NCBI RefSeq assembly: GCF_014268805.2
Contig: NZ_JABWRF020000002.1
Coordinates: forward strand, 1,370,001-1,434,000
DNA length: 64,000 bases
Direction: 5' to 3'
From: Pseudomonas farsensis
GTDB lineage: Bacteria; Pseudomonadota; Gammaproteobacteria; Pseudomonadales; Pseudomonadaceae
The notes beneath the pieces are model-generated. The model worked only from the letters and a program-made list of their open reading frames with translations, had not been told where the DNA came from and searched no databases. Shown piece by piece: positions 50,985 through 60,916 of this stretch; position 1 is the stretch's first letter; every line of letters begins with the position of its first letter. Made by a program: the position numbers and the translations under genes.

Positions 50985-52379
50985 TCAGTCCCACACCTGC
51001 TCGTCGTCACGCTTGCGCTTGCTGCCACTGCGTTTGCGCTTGCGCGGGCCGGCACCGGTGGCGCCGCCTTCATCACGGCTGCCCAGGTCGCGAATCATGT
51101 CGCGGCGCTGGCTTTCGTTGGCGTCCTGATAGTCGGTCCACCATTGGCCGAGGCCGTCGGTTTCTTCGCCTGCGCTTTCCCGCAGCAGCAGGAAGTCGTA
51201 GCCGGCACGGAAACGCGGGTTGTCCAGCAGCAGGTCGGCGCGCTTGCCGCTGCGCCGTGGCAGGCGCTCCTGCATGTCCCAGATTTCGCGGATCGGCAGG
51301 GTGAAGCGCTTGGGGATAGCAATGCGCTGGCACTGTTCGGCGATCAGGTCGTGGGCCGCACCGTTCATGGCGGGAATCGGCGGCACGCCCTGGCTTTGCA
51401 GTTGCAGCACGCGGCCTGGCAATGCGGGCCACAGCAATGCGGCAAACAGGAACGCAGGCGTTACCGGCTTGCCCTGCTTGACGCGCAGGTCGGTGTTGCT
51501 GAGCGCCTGGCTGATCAAGGTGTGGGCGTAGGTCGGACGCTCTTCCAGGGCCTGGCTGCTGGCCGGGAACAGGGGCTCGAACAGGTTCAGGTCGACCAGC
51601 ATTTCGAAGGTCAGCGCGCCTTGGCCATTCAGGAACAGCTTGAGGCTTTCTTCGAACAGGCGTGCCGGCGGGATATCGCGCAGCATGCGGGCCAGGTCGC
51701 GGATTGGCGCCACGGTATGTTTTTCGATACCAAAATTCAGCTTGGCGGCAAAGCGCACGGCGCGCAGCATCCGCACTGGGTCTTCCTGGTAGCGGTGCGT
51801 CGGGTCGCCGATCAGGCGCAGCAGACGGTTACGCACATCGTGCATGCCGTTGGCGTAGTCGAGCACGCGCTCGCTGACCGGGTCGTAGTACAGGGCATTG
51901 ATGGTGAAGTCGCGGCGTTGCGCGTCTTCTTCCAGGGTGCCGTATACGTTGTCACGCAGGATGCGGCCGCTGGCGTTGTGCGAGGAACGGTGGCTGTCGA
52001 CCTGGTCCTCGTCCGAATGCGGGGCGCGGAAGGTGGCGACTTCGATGATGTCGCGGCCGAAATGCACGTGGACCAGCTTGAAGCGCCGGCCAATGATACG
52101 GGCATTGCGGAACTCGGCACGCACCTGTTCAGGCGTGGCGCTGGTGGCGACATCGAAGTCCTTGGGCGTGATGCCCAGCAGCATGTCGCGCACGCAGCCG
52201 CCGACCAGGTAAGCCTGGTAGCCGGCCGCCTGCAGGCGTTCGACGATGCCAACCGCATGGCGGCTGAACTGGCTGCGTTGCAGCGAGTGCTGGCTTTTAT
52301 TGATCACTTCAGGCGTGGTGCGCCTGTGGTGCTGGCCAGGGACTGGCGGGCGGAAAGACTGGAACAACTTCTTCAGCAT
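50985..52379 (-). CDS. pcnB: Poly(A) polymerase I (464 aa)
   Basis: PcnB adds 3' poly(A) tails that speed RNA decay. The nucleotidyltransferase core shows AYLVGGCVRDMLLGITPKDFDVATSATPEQV (the acidic pair), followed by RRDFTINALYYDP, DPVRMLRAVRFAAKLNF and the C-terminal arginine-rich RKRKRSGSKRKR tail. The ATG at 52379 starts MLKKLFQSF; a GTG three codons upstream is possible. It follows crcZ, the order seen in Pseudomonas (cbrAB-crcZ-pcnB-folK). The neighbouring crcZ terminator separates them. Confidence 0.96.
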   Translation of the reverse strand: MLKKLFQSFRPPVPGQHHRRTTPEVINKSQHSLQRSQFSRHAVGIVERLQAAGYQAYLVGGCVRDMLLGITPKDFDVATSATPEQVRAEFRNARIIGRRFKLVHVHFGRDIIEVATFRAPHSDEDQVDSHRSSHNASGRILRDNVYGTLEEDAQRRDFTINALYYDPVSERVLDYANGMHDVRNRLLRLIGDPTHRYQEDPVRMLRAVRFAAKLNFGIEKHTVAPIRDLARMLRDIPPARLFEESLKLFLNGQGALTFEMLVDLNLFEPLFPASSQALEERPTYAHTLISQALSNTDLRVKQGKPVTPAFLFAALLWPALPGRVLQLQSQGVPPIPAMNGAAHDLIAEQCQRIAIPKRFTLPIREIWDMQERLPRRSGKRADLLLDNPRFRAGYDFLLLRESAGEETDGLGQWWTDYQDANESQRRDMIRDLGSRDEGGATGAGPRKRKRSGSKRKRDDEQVWD

Positions 52380-52503
52380 GGGATGCACTGTTTGAAGGAA
52401 TGTTCGGCCATGGATAGGGGAATGGCCGCATGATGGGCGGGGATTCTAGCATTTACTGGAGGAATGGTGTAGGCGGTGTGCCAACCCCCGTGGCAGAGGG
52501 CCA

Positions 52504-52532
52504 GAAACGACAATGGGGAGCCTAAGCTCCCC
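52504..52532 (-). terminator. crcZ terminator
   Basis: GGGGAGC-TTAG-GCTCCCC on the minus strand followed by ATTGTCGTTTC. Confidence 0.85.
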
Positions 52533-52876
52533 ACCAAGTCGTTGTGTGCTCTTATTGTTTTTATGTCGGGCTTCTTGTTTTTGTTGAGTGCCCTGTTCAC
52601 CAGGCCTTGGCCTGTGAACGACCCCCAGACCGGGGGTGAAGAGCAAACGGATTGCTTTGATCGCCGAGATGATGCTGACCTTGCGGTCCAACCAGTTCAG
52701 GTGCTGCTTTTAAGTGCAGTTTTTGTTGTTCTCTGCCTGATCGTGGGGCTAGCCCCAAACACAACTCCTCTCCAAAAGAATCAGTTAGCTGCGCCTCCGC
52801 CGTCTTGTTTTTATTGTGCGTGAGCCGTTTCGTCTTGTTCTTGTTATGAGTTGCAGTGCTTCTTATTGTTCTTGTA
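52505..52876 (-). ncRNA. crcZ: CrcZ, Hfq/Crc-sequestering small RNA
   Basis: It lies between cbrB and pcnB, exactly the crcZ position in pseudomonads. On the minus strand the RNA of about 370 bases carries six A-rich CA motifs (AAnAAnAA type) at 52873-52860, 52845-52835, 52815-52805, 52730-52720, 52585-52572 and 52562-52552. These are the sites by which CrcZ binds Hfq and lifts catabolite repression. It ends at a GGGGAGC/GCTCCCC hairpin (52532-52515) and a U-rich tail. Its sigma-54 promoter is at 52888-52901. Small open frames here are not real genes. Ends are predicted, not measured. Confidence 0.95.
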
Positions 52877-52885
52877 CCAAAGATA

Positions 52886-52903
52886 TAGCAGGTGCCGTGC
52901 CAA
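52886..52903 (-). promoter_or_regulatory. Sigma-54 promoter of crcZ
   Basis: TTGGCACGGCACCTGCTA on the minus strand, GG and GC separated by 10 bases: a full -24/-12 match. Transcription should start near 52876. crcZ is known to be transcribed by sigma-54 under CbrB. Confidence 0.95.
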
Positions 52904-52978
52904 CTTTTCAAAACCCAATGAAACCGGGGGTTTTGGCCATTTCGCAGGTTGTGTGCGCCGGGCAAATGTAGAAATTTC

Positions 52979-53051
52979 GTTACCGTACGCCTCGGGCGCT
53001 GTTACGGCTGACAGCTGCGGTAACAGATTTTTACGCAACTGATCTGTTACC
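52979..53051 (-). promoter_or_regulatory. Upstream activating sites, probably for CbrB
   Basis: Four GTTAC/GTAAC sites: 52979-52983, 53001-53005, 53020-53024 (inverted) and 53046-53050. The pair 53001/53020 forms GTTAC-N14-GTAAC. They lie about 100-175 bases upstream of the crcZ start, the usual enhancer distance. CbrB is the expected binder. Confidence 0.7.
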
Positions 53052-53065
53052 GGGTGCTGAACGCA

Positions 53066-53093
53066 TCGCGGGGCAAGCCCGCTCCCACGCCGG
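53066..53093. repeat. REP unit between cbrB and crcZ
   Basis: A single copy of the GCGGGGCAAGCCCGCTCCCAC family with a partial inverted copy (AAGCTTGCCCCGCG) about 15 bases further on. Confidence 0.75.
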
Positions 53094-53129
53094 TGAGAGA
53101 AAGCTTGCCCCGCGTTGGGCCGAGCCGAA

Positions 53130-54575
53130 TCAGTTGTCGCTGGTGGCGTTGCTCTTGCGCCGTGGGATTCCCAGGCGTTGGCGGCGTTCCCACAGGCATT
53201 TGCGGCTAACCCCGAGTTTGCGCGCAAGCTCGGTTTCGGTCATGTGGTCCTGGTGCTCAAGCACGAAGTGCTGGAAGTAGTCTTCCAGCGACAGGTCCTC
53301 GGTAGGCTCGTGGCTGGCATTGCTGCCCCCCCCGGCCATGCCTGGCAGGCTGTCGAGCAGGTCGTCGTCTTCAAGGTCGGCCAGCTCGATGTCGATGCCC
53401 AGCAGTTCGGCGGATATCTCCGGGCTCTCGCTGAGAATGACCGCACGCTCCACGGCGTTTTCCAGCTCGCGCACGTTGCCCGGCCAACTGTAGTGGCGGA
53501 TGGCTTGTTCGGCTTCGCTGGAGAAATGCAGGTCGTCGCGGCCAATGCGCGCACTCTGGCGGGCCAGGAAGGCGCTGGCGATTTCGTTGACGTCCGGGCC
53601 GCGCTCGCGCAGTGCGGGCAGCTTCAGTGCAATGACGTGCAGGCGGTAATAAAGGTCTTCGCGGAACTGCCCGGCCTTGGCCAGGTTTTTCAGGTCCCGG
53701 TGGGTCGCGGCGATCAGGCGCACATCGACCTTTTGCGACTGCACCGAACCGACCCGGCGAATCTCGCCCTCTTGCAGCACCCGCAGCAGGCGGGCCTGGG
53801 CTTCGAGCGGCAGTTCGCCGATTTCATCGAGGAACAGCGTGCCGCCGTCGGCGGCTTCGACTAAGCCTGCACGGCCAGCGCTGGCGCCAGTGAACGCGCC
53901 TTTTTCGTGGCCGAACAGTTCGGACTCGATCAGGGTTTCGGGAATGGCAGCGCAGTTTACCGAGATCATCGGCGCCTTGGCGCGCCGCGACAGGTTGTGC
54001 AGGGCGCGCGCCACCAGCTCTTTGCCGGTGCCCGACTCGCCCTGGATGAGCACATTGGAGTCGGTCGGGGCGACCTTGCGGATTTTTACGTACAGCTCTT
54101 GCATCGGTGCGCAGGAGCCGATGATGCCAATTTCGCCATTGGCGGCGGCGGCAGCGGGTTTGTCGGCCGTGGCCTTGGCAGTGCCTGGGCGGGTTTCGGC
54201 AGGCGCTGTTGGCGCCGGCGTGCTTGGCCGGTCACGCAGAATACGGGCCACGGCCTGCAGCATCTCGTCATGGTCGAACGGTTTGGCGATGTAGTCCACC
54301 GCGCCCATTTTCATCGAGTCCACCGCCGAGCGCAGGCTGGCGTAGCTGGTCATGATCAATACCGGCTTGCCCTGGCCGAGCTTGATCAGCTCGGTGCCTG
54401 GGGCGCCAGGCAGGCGCAGGTCGCTGACGATAAGGTCGAACGTGGCAATGCTGAAGCGTTCCTGGGCTTCCTGCACCGAGCCTGCTTCGCTGACCTGGTA
54501 CTGGTTGCGTTCAAGCAGACGGCGCAAGGCCGAACGGATGATGGTTTCGTCTTCGACGATCAGAATATGCGGCAT
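53130..54575 (-). CDS. cbrB: Sigma-54-dependent response regulator CbrB (481 aa)
   Basis: CbrB is the NtrC-type regulator that activates crcZ and carbon/nitrogen utilisation genes in Pseudomonas. The receiver domain (1-120) has D9/E10, phospho-acceptor D52 (IVSDLRLP), T75-type switch residue in MTSYASLRS and K98-type lysine in AKPFDHDE. The AAA+ domain carries Walker A GESGTGKE, the GAFTGA sigma-54 contact loop and [22 protein letters not shown]. The C-terminal Fis-like HTH ends [26 protein letters not shown]. It starts 4 bases after cbrA. crcZ and its activating sites lie just downstream. Confidence 0.97.
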   Translation of the reverse strand: MPHILIVEDETIIRSALRRLLERNQYQVSEAGSVQEAQERFSIATFDLIVSDLRLPGAPGTELIKLGQGKPVLIMTSYASLRSAVDSMKMGAVDYIAKPFDHDEMLQAVARILRDRPSTPAPTAPAETRPGTAKATADKPAAAAANGEIGIIGSCAPMQELYVKIRKVAPTDSNVLIQGESGTGKELVARALHNLSRRAKAPMISVNCAAIPETLIESELFGHEKGAFTGASAGRAGLVEAADGGTLFLDEIGELPLEAQARLLRVLQEGEIRRVGSVQSQKVDVRLIAATHRDLKNLAKAGQFREDLYYRLHVIALKLPALRERGPDVNEIASAFLARQSARIGRDDLHFSSEAEQAIRHYSWPGNVRELENAVERAVILSESPEISAELLGIDIELADLEDDDLLDSLPGMAGGGSNASHEPTEDLSLEDYFQHFVLEHQDHMTETELARKLGVSRKCLWERRQRLGIPRRKSNATSDN

Positions 54576-54579
54576 TGAT

Positions 54580-57549
54580 TCAATTCTCTCGACGGTCTCG
54601 AATTTCAGGGGACGTCGCTACGACATGCCGGGGCAGGGTCACGCGGATCCGGGTACCACGCTGGCGCTCGATGTCGGCCGGGCTGTCGATGGTGATTTGC
54701 CCATAATGCTCTTCCACGATGGAATAGACCAGCGCGAGCCCCAGTCCGGTTCCCTCGCCTGGGTCCTTGGTGGTGAAGAACGGTTCGAACAGCCGGTCCA
54801 TGATGTTTTTCGGGATGCCGCTGCCTTCGTCTTCCACGACCAAGTCGACGGTATGCTCGGTGGCTTCGGTGCGCACCCGTACCGCGCTGCCGGCTGGGGT
54901 GGCGTCGCGGGCGTTGGACAGCAGGTTGATCAGCACCTGCGCCAGGCGTTGCGGGTCGCCTGCCACCCAGTGCTCGGGGTCGCACAGGTTGAAGAACTGT
55001 ACTTCGAAATTGCGCCGGTTAAGCGCCAGCAGACCAATGGCGTCCTGCGCCACCTCGGCCAGGCACACCGGCTCTTCGCTGTTCTGCTGGCTGCCGCCGG
55101 CGTGGGCGAAGCTCATCAGCGACTGCACGATGCGCGACACGCGCTTGGTCTGTTCGAGGATCTGGCTGGACAGCTCGATGATCTCGCCGTCGCCCTCGCG
55201 CTCCTCGCGCAGGTTCTGCGCCAGGCAGGCGATGCCGGTGATCGGGTTGCCGATCTCGTGGGCCACGCCTGCGGCCAGGCGGCCAATGCTGGCCAGGCGC
55301 TCGGAGTGCACCAGCTTGTCTTCCAGGGCCTGGGTTTCGGTGAGGTCCTCTACCAGCAGCACCAGGCCGCTGTTGCCCGGTGCCAGCGGCTCGTCGATGG
55401 CGGCCTTGTGCAGGTTCAGCCAGCGCGGCTGGCCGTCGAGCGCCAGGCGCTGCTTGTGAAGGTGTTCGTCGGGCACGTTGATGAAGCCTTGCAACAGGCC
55501 GCGCCATGGCTCGGTGATGGTTACCAGGCGCGAACCGACTACGTGCTTGGCAGCGATACCGGTCAGCTCTTCCATGGCTTTGTTCCACATCAGGATTTCC
55601 TGGTCCTTGGCCAGCGAGCAGACGCCCATGGGCAGCTCTTGCAAGGTCTGCCGGTGGTAGCGGCGCAGGGCGTCGAGTTCGGCGGCAAGGCCGGTCAGGC
55701 GCGAGTGGTAGTCCTCAAGCCGGCTTTCGATGAAGTGGATGTCCTCGGTCACGTAGTTTTCGTTACCGGACTTGTACGGCAGAAAGGTTTCGACCATGTC
55801 CTGGGCCACGCTTGGGCCCATCAGGCCGGACAGGTTGGCCTCGATACGGTCGCGCAGGCGGCGCAGGGCATACGGGCGGCGCTCATCGAACGGCAGGTAA
55901 AGGTCGCGCAGCGCCTGCTCGACTTCCTTTTGCGCAGCCTTGGCACCCAAAGGCTTAGCCAGTTGGGTGGCGAATTCCTGCGGCGAGGCGGCATGCAGCT
56001 CACGGCGTTGCGGGCGGCGTACGTTATCCACAGCGCAGGCTTCGGCGGCGCTGGCTTCTTCGCTGCTGGCGTTGGTAAACAGTGAAATCAGCGTGAACAG
56101 CAGCACGTTGGCAGCCAGCGAACCAATTGCTGCCATGTGCCAGCTGGTGTCGTCCAGCACGTAGATCACATCCAGCATCGGGATGTAGAAGCCCTGCAGG
56201 TTGCCCAGCAGCGGCAGCAGCATGGTCAGCATCCATACCAGCATGCCCGCCAGCAGGCCGGCGATGAAGCCGCGTCGGTTGGCGGTTGGCCAGTACAGCA
56301 CCGAAAGCACGCCGGGCAGGAACTGCAAGGTGGCCACGAAGGCGACGATGCCCAGGTTGGCCAGGCTCTGGTGGTTGTTCTGGGTGAGGTAGAAGACAAA
56401 GCCTGCGGTGATGATGGCAACAATCAGCGCGCGGCGGGTCCATTTCAGCCAGCGGTAGATATTGCCCTCGGCGGGCGGCTGGTAAAGAGGTAGCACCAGG
56501 TGGTTCAGGGCCATGCCCGACAGCGCCAGGGTGGTGACGATGATCAGCCCGCTGGCGGCCGACAGCCCGCCGACGTAGGCCAGTAGCGCCAGCGCCTCAT
56601 TGTTGGCGGCGATGCCCAGCCCGAGGGTGAAATATTCCGGGTTGGTGCTGGCGCCCAGGCGCAGGCCGGCCCACAACACCAGTGGCACCGCCAGGCTCAT
56701 CAGCAGCAGGAACAGCGGCAGGCCCCAGCTGGCGCTGACCAGCGAGCGCGGGCTGAGGTTCTCGGTGAAGGCCATGTGGTACATGTGCGGCATGACGATG
56801 GCCGAGGCGAAGAACACCAGCAGCAAGGTCCGCCACGGGCCTTCCTGCAACGGGGTGTGCAACGCGGCCAGTGCGGTCTGGTTCTGCAGCAGCCACAGCT
56901 CCAGTTCGTGTGGGCCACCGAATACGCCATACAGCGCATACAGGCCGATACCACCCAGGGCCAGCAGCTTGATCACCGACTCGAAGGCAATGGCGAACAC
57001 CAGGCCTTCGTGTTTTTCACGGGTGGCGATATGCCGCGAGCCGAAGAAAATGGTGAACAGGGTGATCAGCGCACAGAACGCAAATGCCACCCGCGCCTTG
57101 ACCGGCTCGCCGGTGAGGATGCTGATGGAGTCGGCCACCGCCTGGATTTGCAGGGCGAGCAAGGGCAGCACGCCGATCAGCATGAAGATGGTGGTCAGTG
57201 CGCCGGCCCAGGTGCTGCGAAAGCGAAACGCCAGCAGGTCGGCCAGCGAGGATAACTGGTAGGTGCGGGTGATCTTGAGGATCGGGTACAGCAGCACCGG
57301 GGCGAGCAGGAACGCCCCGGACACCCCCAGGTAGCAGGCCAGGAAGCCATAGCCGTACTGGTAGGCCAGGCCGACCGAGCCATAGAAGGCCCAGGCACTG
57401 GCGTAGACGCCCAGCGATAGGGTGTAGGTCAGGGGGTGGCGGATGATGGCGCGCGGGATCAACCCGCGTTCGCTGATCCAGGCCACGCCGAACAGCACCA
57501 GCAGGTAGGCGGCGCTGATCAGGATCATCTGGGTCAGACTAAAGCTCAT
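54580..57549 (-). CDS. cbrA: Hybrid transporter-sensor histidine kinase CbrA (989 aa)
   Basis: CbrA is a membrane histidine kinase with an SLC5-type transporter domain that partners CbrB in carbon/nitrogen balance; histidine transport by it has been reported. About 13 membrane segments fill residues 8-510, then a STAC-like region (about 540-620), a PAS domain ([27 protein letters not shown]), the phospho-acceptor in [17 protein letters not shown] and ATPase motifs [35 protein letters not shown]. The ATG at 57549 overlaps the end of cbrX by 11 bases; another ATG is two codons upstream. Confidence 0.97.
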   Translation of the reverse strand: MSFSLTQMILISAAYLLVLFGVAWISERGLIPRAIIRHPLTYTLSLGVYASAWAFYGSVGLAYQYGYGFLACYLGVSGAFLLAPVLLYPILKITRTYQLSSLADLLAFRFRSTWAGALTTIFMLIGVLPLLALQIQAVADSISILTGEPVKARVAFAFCALITLFTIFFGSRHIATREKHEGLVFAIAFESVIKLLALGGIGLYALYGVFGGPHELELWLLQNQTALAALHTPLQEGPWRTLLLVFFASAIVMPHMYHMAFTENLSPRSLVSASWGLPLFLLLMSLAVPLVLWAGLRLGASTNPEYFTLGLGIAANNEALALLAYVGGLSAASGLIIVTTLALSGMALNHLVLPLYQPPAEGNIYRWLKWTRRALIVAIITAGFVFYLTQNNHQSLANLGIVAFVATLQFLPGVLSVLYWPTANRRGFIAGLLAGMLVWMLTMLLPLLGNLQGFYIPMLDVIYVLDDTSWHMAAIGSLAANVLLFTLISLFTNASSEEASAAEACAVDNVRRPQRRELHAASPQEFATQLAKPLGAKAAQKEVEQALRDLYLPFDERRPYALRRLRDRIEANLSGLMGPSVAQDMVETFLPYKSGNENYVTEDIHFIESRLEDYHSRLTGLAAELDALRRYHRQTLQELPMGVCSLAKDQEILMWNKAMEELTGIAAKHVVGSRLVTITEPWRGLLQGFINVPDEHLHKQRLALDGQPRWLNLHKAAIDEPLAPGNSGLVLLVEDLTETQALEDKLVHSERLASIGRLAAGVAHEIGNPITGIACLAQNLREEREGDGEIIELSSQILEQTKRVSRIVQSLMSFAHAGGSQQNSEEPVCLAEVAQDAIGLLALNRRNFEVQFFNLCDPEHWVAGDPQRLAQVLINLLSNARDATPAGSAVRVRTEATEHTVDLVVEDEGSGIPKNIMDRLFEPFFTTKDPGEGTGLGLALVYSIVEEHYGQITIDSPADIERQRGTRIRVTLPRHVVATSPEIRDRREN

Positions 57550-57715
57550 CGGCATCTCGTTGGCTCTGCAGGATGAAGGTGACGACGATCAGGATCAGCC
57601 AGAGCAGGTACGGGCGGTACCAGGCTCCGGTCGGCTCGATCCACCAGTCCATGATGGCCGGGGAGAACAGATAGATCCCCACGACCAGAAGCAGGACCAA
57701 ACGATAGATGTACAT
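57539..57715 (-). CDS. cbrX: CbrX, small membrane protein overlapping cbrA (58 aa)
   Basis: A 58-codon gene runs from ATG 57715 (after GAGG, 5-base spacing) to TAG at 57541-57539, so it overlaps the cbrA start by 11 bases. The protein has two hydrophobic stretches (MYIYRLVLLLVVGIYLFSP and YLLWLILIVVTFILQ) separated by MDWWIEPTGAWYRP, and a charged end (QSQRDADEL). A gene of this kind upstream of cbrA, called cbrX, has been described in P. putida; its translation is linked to that of cbrA. The membrane location and overlap are seen here; the role is known only in outline. Confidence 0.88.
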   Translation of the reverse strand: MYIYRLVLLLVVGIYLFSPAIMDWWIEPTGAWYRPYLLWLILIVVTFILQSQRDADEL

Positions 57716-57854
57716 GCTGGCCTCGATGGTTGGGCGCTGCGGGTTTGGCGTTGATTATTGCTGCAAATGGCGGGGGCGAGGGTAGCGGGAATCCACGGTA
57801 TTGGCCAAGGTTTTGAAATGGCTGGGTTTTGCGCCACCGGGGTTGCCTGTGCTG

Positions 57855-58094
57855 GCCTCATCGCAGGCTATCGCCAGCTCCCACAGAGACCGTGCTCAAC
57901 CGCAACATTGCTGGTTGTACCCCATCCTGTGGGAAACGATAGATAGTTGTGGCAAGCCCGCTCGCCACAAGGAGATATGTCTGGCGAAAACAGGGTTGTA
58001 CAAAACCATAGAATCTCCCACAGGAATTGAGCCAGACACCAATATTGCAGCTGACGCGGCCTCTGTGGGAGCTGGCGAAAGCCTGCGATAGGCC
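57855..58094. repeat. REP elements in the cbrX-gluQ gap (57716-58103)
   Basis: 57855-57885 is a 'CATCGCAGGCTATCGCCAGC' unit and 58063-58094 is its inverted mate. 57947-57970 is a short palindromic unit, TTGTGGCAAGCCCGCTCGCC. The rest of the gap shows no gene. Confidence 0.82.
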
Positions 58095-58103
58095 GGGCCT
58101 GCT

Positions 58104-58991
58104 TTAGTGCAAATCAGCCTCGGGCACGCTCATCTGCCGGGGGATGTTCTGCGGCTGCCATTGCTGGCGGGCAATGGCCAGCACCTCGTCAGGTGACGCC
58201 TGCGCCCACTGCGCCTCGGTAGCTTGCCCCAACGCCCGCAACGCCCTGAGCAGCAGCGGGGTGGCTTCGGCAGGCGCCAGCGGTGGCGAGCGGTACGACT
58301 TGCCCAGCTTGTGCCCGTCCGGCTGGGTAATCAACGGGATATGCAGATAACGCGGCTCGCAGAACCCGAGCAGTTCCTGCAGGTACAGCTGGCGCGGCGT
58401 GTTGTCCAGCAGGTCGGCGCCGCGCACCACATCGCTCACCCCCTGCCAGGCGTCATCCAGCACCACCGCCAATTGGTAGGCGTACAGCCCGTCGCGACGC
58501 TGAATAATGAAGTCGCCCACTTCGCGGCCCAGGTGCTGCTCGAACGGCCCTTGCACCCGGTCATTGAAGCGGTAGATCAGTTCCGGCACCCGCACACGAA
58601 TCGCCGCACCGTCACGGGCATGCCCAGCATTGCGGCAATGGCCTGGGTAAACCCCACCGTATCCTTCGAGCTGCTTGCGCGAACAGGTGCAGGCATAGGC
58701 CAGGCCCATGCTGAACAAGCGGTCGACCACGGCGGCGTAGGCGTCATGGCGCAGGCTCTGGCACACCACCTCGCCATCCCAGTGCAGGCCGTAGCTTTCC
58801 AGGGTGTGCAGGATCGCATCGCGGGCACCGGGCATTTCCCGAGGAGGGTCGGTGTCTTCCACGCGCAGCAGCCATTGGCCGTTGACGGCGCGGGCATCCA
58901 GCCAGGAGGCGAGGGCGGCGACCAGCGAGCCAAAATGCAGCAAGCCACTGGGGGTGGGGGCGAAGCGCCCGATATAGCGGGAGTCGGTCAT
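58104..58991 (-). CDS. gluQ: Glutamyl-Q tRNA(Asp) synthetase (295 aa)
   Basis: GluQ attaches glutamate to queuosine at position 34 of tRNA-Asp. It is a truncated glutamyl-tRNA synthetase lacking the anticodon-binding domain, hence the 295-residue length. The HIGH motif appears as FAPTPSGLLHFGSL, the zinc ligands as CTCSRKQLEGYGGVYPGHC, and the KMSKS-like motif as GHKLGKS. In many proteobacteria gluQ lies next to dksA, as here (92 bases apart, same strand). It can be co-expressed with dksA by partial read-through of the inverted repeat at 59015-59070. Confidence 0.97.
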   Translation of the reverse strand: MTDSRYIGRFAPTPSGLLHFGSLVAALASWLDARAVNGQWLLRVEDTDPPREMPGARDAILHTLESYGLHWDGEVVCQSLRHDAYAAVVDRLFSMGLAYACTCSRKQLEGYGGVYPGHCRNAGHARDGAAIRVRVPELIYRFNDRVQGPFEQHLGREVGDFIIQRRDGLYAYQLAVVLDDAWQGVSDVVRGADLLDNTPRQLYLQELLGFCEPRYLHIPLITQPDGHKLGKSYRSPPLAPAEATPLLLRALRALGQATEAQWAQASPDEVLAIARQQWQPQNIPRQMSVPEADLH

Positions 58992-59014
58992 GGTCTGCGC
59001 AGGCTATATAAATG

Positions 59015-59070
59015 AAGACGGGGCGTAGCGGCTGCGCAGGCAATGCCCGGCAACCCCTACGCCCCGTCTT
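59015..59070. terminator. Long inverted repeat between dksA and gluQ
   Basis: AAGACGGGGCGTAG (59015-59028) pairs perfectly, all 14 bases, with CTACGCCCCGTCTT (59057-59070), with a 28-base GC-rich loop. It ends 14 bases downstream of dksA. The tail is not U-rich, so termination is probably partial. Confidence 0.6.
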
Positions 59071-59083
59071 TGCAGGATTCGGA

Positions 59084-59530
59084 TCAGCCTTTGCCGACCG
59101 TCTTTTCCTTTTTCTCGGCGATTTCCTTGCAGTCGAAGCACAGGTCGGCGGTCGGGCGGGCTTCAAGGCGGCGCAGGCCGATCTCGATACCGCAGGATTC
59201 GCACCAGCCGTACTCTTCGTCCTGGATCTTCTGCAAGGTCTTGTCGATCTTCTTGATCAACTTGCGCTCGCGATCCCGGTTACGCAGTTCAAGGGCGAAC
59301 TCTTCTTCCTGGCTGGCACGGTCGGCCGGGTCAGGGAAGTTGGCTGCTTCGTCCTTCATGTGAGTCACGGTCTGATCGACACTGGTCATCAGCTCAAGTT
59401 TCCAGGCGCCCAGCAGCTTGGTGAAGTGCTTGCGCATGGGTTCACCCATGTACTCTTCGCCTTTGGTTTCCTTATAAGGCTCGACACCGTACATGGTCTG
59501 ACCGGCTTTTTGCTTTTCTACGGTGGACAT
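59084..59530 (-). CDS. dksA: RNA polymerase-binding transcription factor DksA (148 aa)
   Basis: DksA binds the polymerase secondary channel and, with ppGpp, reprograms transcription during starvation. The coiled coil carries the tip motif DPADRA (D67, D70, A72). The zinc finger has C110, C113, C131 and C134 (CESC...CFDC), followed by KEIAEKKEKTVGKG. This is the zinc form; some pseudomonads have a second, Cys-less paralog. The ATG at 59530 gives MSTVEKQKAGQT, the conserved start; the longer frame is not supported. Confidence 0.98.
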   Translation of the reverse strand: MSTVEKQKAGQTMYGVEPYKETKGEEYMGEPMRKHFTKLLGAWKLELMTSVDQTVTHMKDEAANFPDPADRASQEEEFALELRNRDRERKLIKKIDKTLQKIQDEEYGWCESCGIEIGLRRLEARPTADLCFDCKEIAEKKEKTVGKG

Positions 59531-59743
59531 GAATAGACCGCCTCTCACTCATCTGATCCAATGCGCAGGCTTGATTCCATCTCCGGCACCCGCCGGCCCT
59601 GCGACTGCGAGCCGCCGAACTTACCAGATAGCACCGGGGTGCGCTAGCCCGTGCCATGGATGCTATGGACAGCGGCGTGAACGGCACGTTCGGTAGATTG
59701 CGCGGTTAGAATCACCAGTCTAGACCCAATTGAGAGAAGGCCC

Positions 59744-60916
59744 ATGGCTCAGCCACACAGTGCGCGCAGTCGCGCCATCGAACCCTTTCACGTCATGGCC
59801 CTGCTGGCGCGCGCCAACGAGCTGCAGGCCGCAGGCCGTGATGTGATCCACCTCGAAATCGGCGAGCCGGACTTCACCACCGCCGCGCCAATCGTCGCCG
59901 CCGGGCAAGCGGCCTTGGCCAATGGCCACACCCGCTACACCGCTGCACGCGGGTTGCCGCAACTGCGCGAGGCGATTGCCGGCTTCTATGGGCAGCGCTA
60001 CGGCGTCGACCTTGACCCTGAGCGCGTGCTGGTCACCCCGGGCGGCTCTGGCGCGCTGCTGTTGGCCAGCAGCCTGCTGGTGGACCCCGGCAAGCACTGG
60101 CTGCTGGCCGACCCTGGCTACCCGTGCAACCGGCATTTCCTGCGCCTGGTCGAAGGCGGCGCGCAACTGGTGCCGGTGGGGCCCGATGTGAACTATCAGC
60201 TGACCGCAGACCTGGTCGAGCGCTACTGGGACAAAGACAGCGTCGGTGCGCTGGTGGCCTCGCCTGCCAACCCGACCGGCACCGTGCTTGACCGCGACCA
60301 GTTGGCCGGCCTGTCCAAGGCCACCCGTGCGCGCAACGGCCACTTGGTGGTGGATGAGATCTACCACGGTCTGACCTATGGCATGGACGCTTCAAGCGTG
60401 TTGGAAGTGGACGATGAAGCCTTTGTCCTTAATAGTTTTTCCAAATATTTCGGCATGACCGGCTGGCGCCTGGGTTGGCTGGTGGCGCCGCCGTCGGCGG
60501 TGGGTGACCTCGAAAAACTGGCGCAGAACCTCTACATCAGTGCGCCGAGCATGGCCCAGCATGCCGCGCTTGCGTGCTTCCAGCCGGACACCCTGGCCAT
60601 CCTCGAAGAACGCCGCGCCGAGTTTGCGCGCCGCCGTGACTACCTGTTGCCCGCGCTGCGTGAGCTGGGCTTCGGCATTGCCGTGGAGCCGCAAGGGGCG
60701 TTTTATCTGTACGCCGATATCAGCGCATTCGGCGGCGATGCCTTTGCATTCTGCAAGCACTTCCTGGAAACCGAGGCGGTGGCCTTTACCCCAGGTGTCG
60801 ATTTTGGCCGGCATCAGTCCAGCCATCACGTGCGTTTTGCCTACACCCAGAACGTCCAGCGCCTGGAAGAGGCGGTGCAGCGTATCGCCCGCGGCCTGCG
60901 CAGCTGGCAGGGCTGA
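59744..60916 (+). CDS. PLP-dependent aminotransferase, class I/II (390 aa)
   Basis: A fold-type I aminotransferase of the aspartate/alanine group. Key residues are visible: [10 protein letters not shown] for substrate, the GSGALLLAS phosphate loop, SPANPTGT with N176, D204 and Y207 in VVDEIYHGL, the PLP lysine K234 in [16 protein letters not shown], and the C-terminal carboxylate-binding Arg in [10 protein letters not shown]. The exact substrate cannot be told from the sequence. The stop and the sfsA ATG share one base (TGATG), so the two genes are translated in tandem. The ATG at 59744 follows GAGAGAAGGCCC. Confidence 0.85.
   Translation: MAQPHSARSRAIEPFHVMALLARANELQAAGRDVIHLEIGEPDFTTAAPIVAAGQAALANGHTRYTAARGLPQLREAIAGFYGQRYGVDLDPERVLVTPGGSGALLLASSLLVDPGKHWLLADPGYPCNRHFLRLVEGGAQLVPVGPDVNYQLTADLVERYWDKDSVGALVASPANPTGTVLDRDQLAGLSKATRARNGHLVVDEIYHGLTYGMDASSVLEVDDEAFVLNSFSKYFGMTGWRLGWLVAPPSAVGDLEKLAQNLYISAPSMAQHAALACFQPDTLAILEERRAEFARRRDYLLPALRELGFGIAVEPQGAFYLYADISAFGGDAFAFCKHFLETEAVAFTPGVDFGRHQSSHHVRFAYTQNVQRLEEAVQRIARGLRSWQG

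Noticed and set aside
52373..52965. Small open frames on both strands between pcnB and cbrB
   Set aside because: They lie inside crcZ and its promoter; the A-rich motifs and sigma-54 promoter explain the region better.
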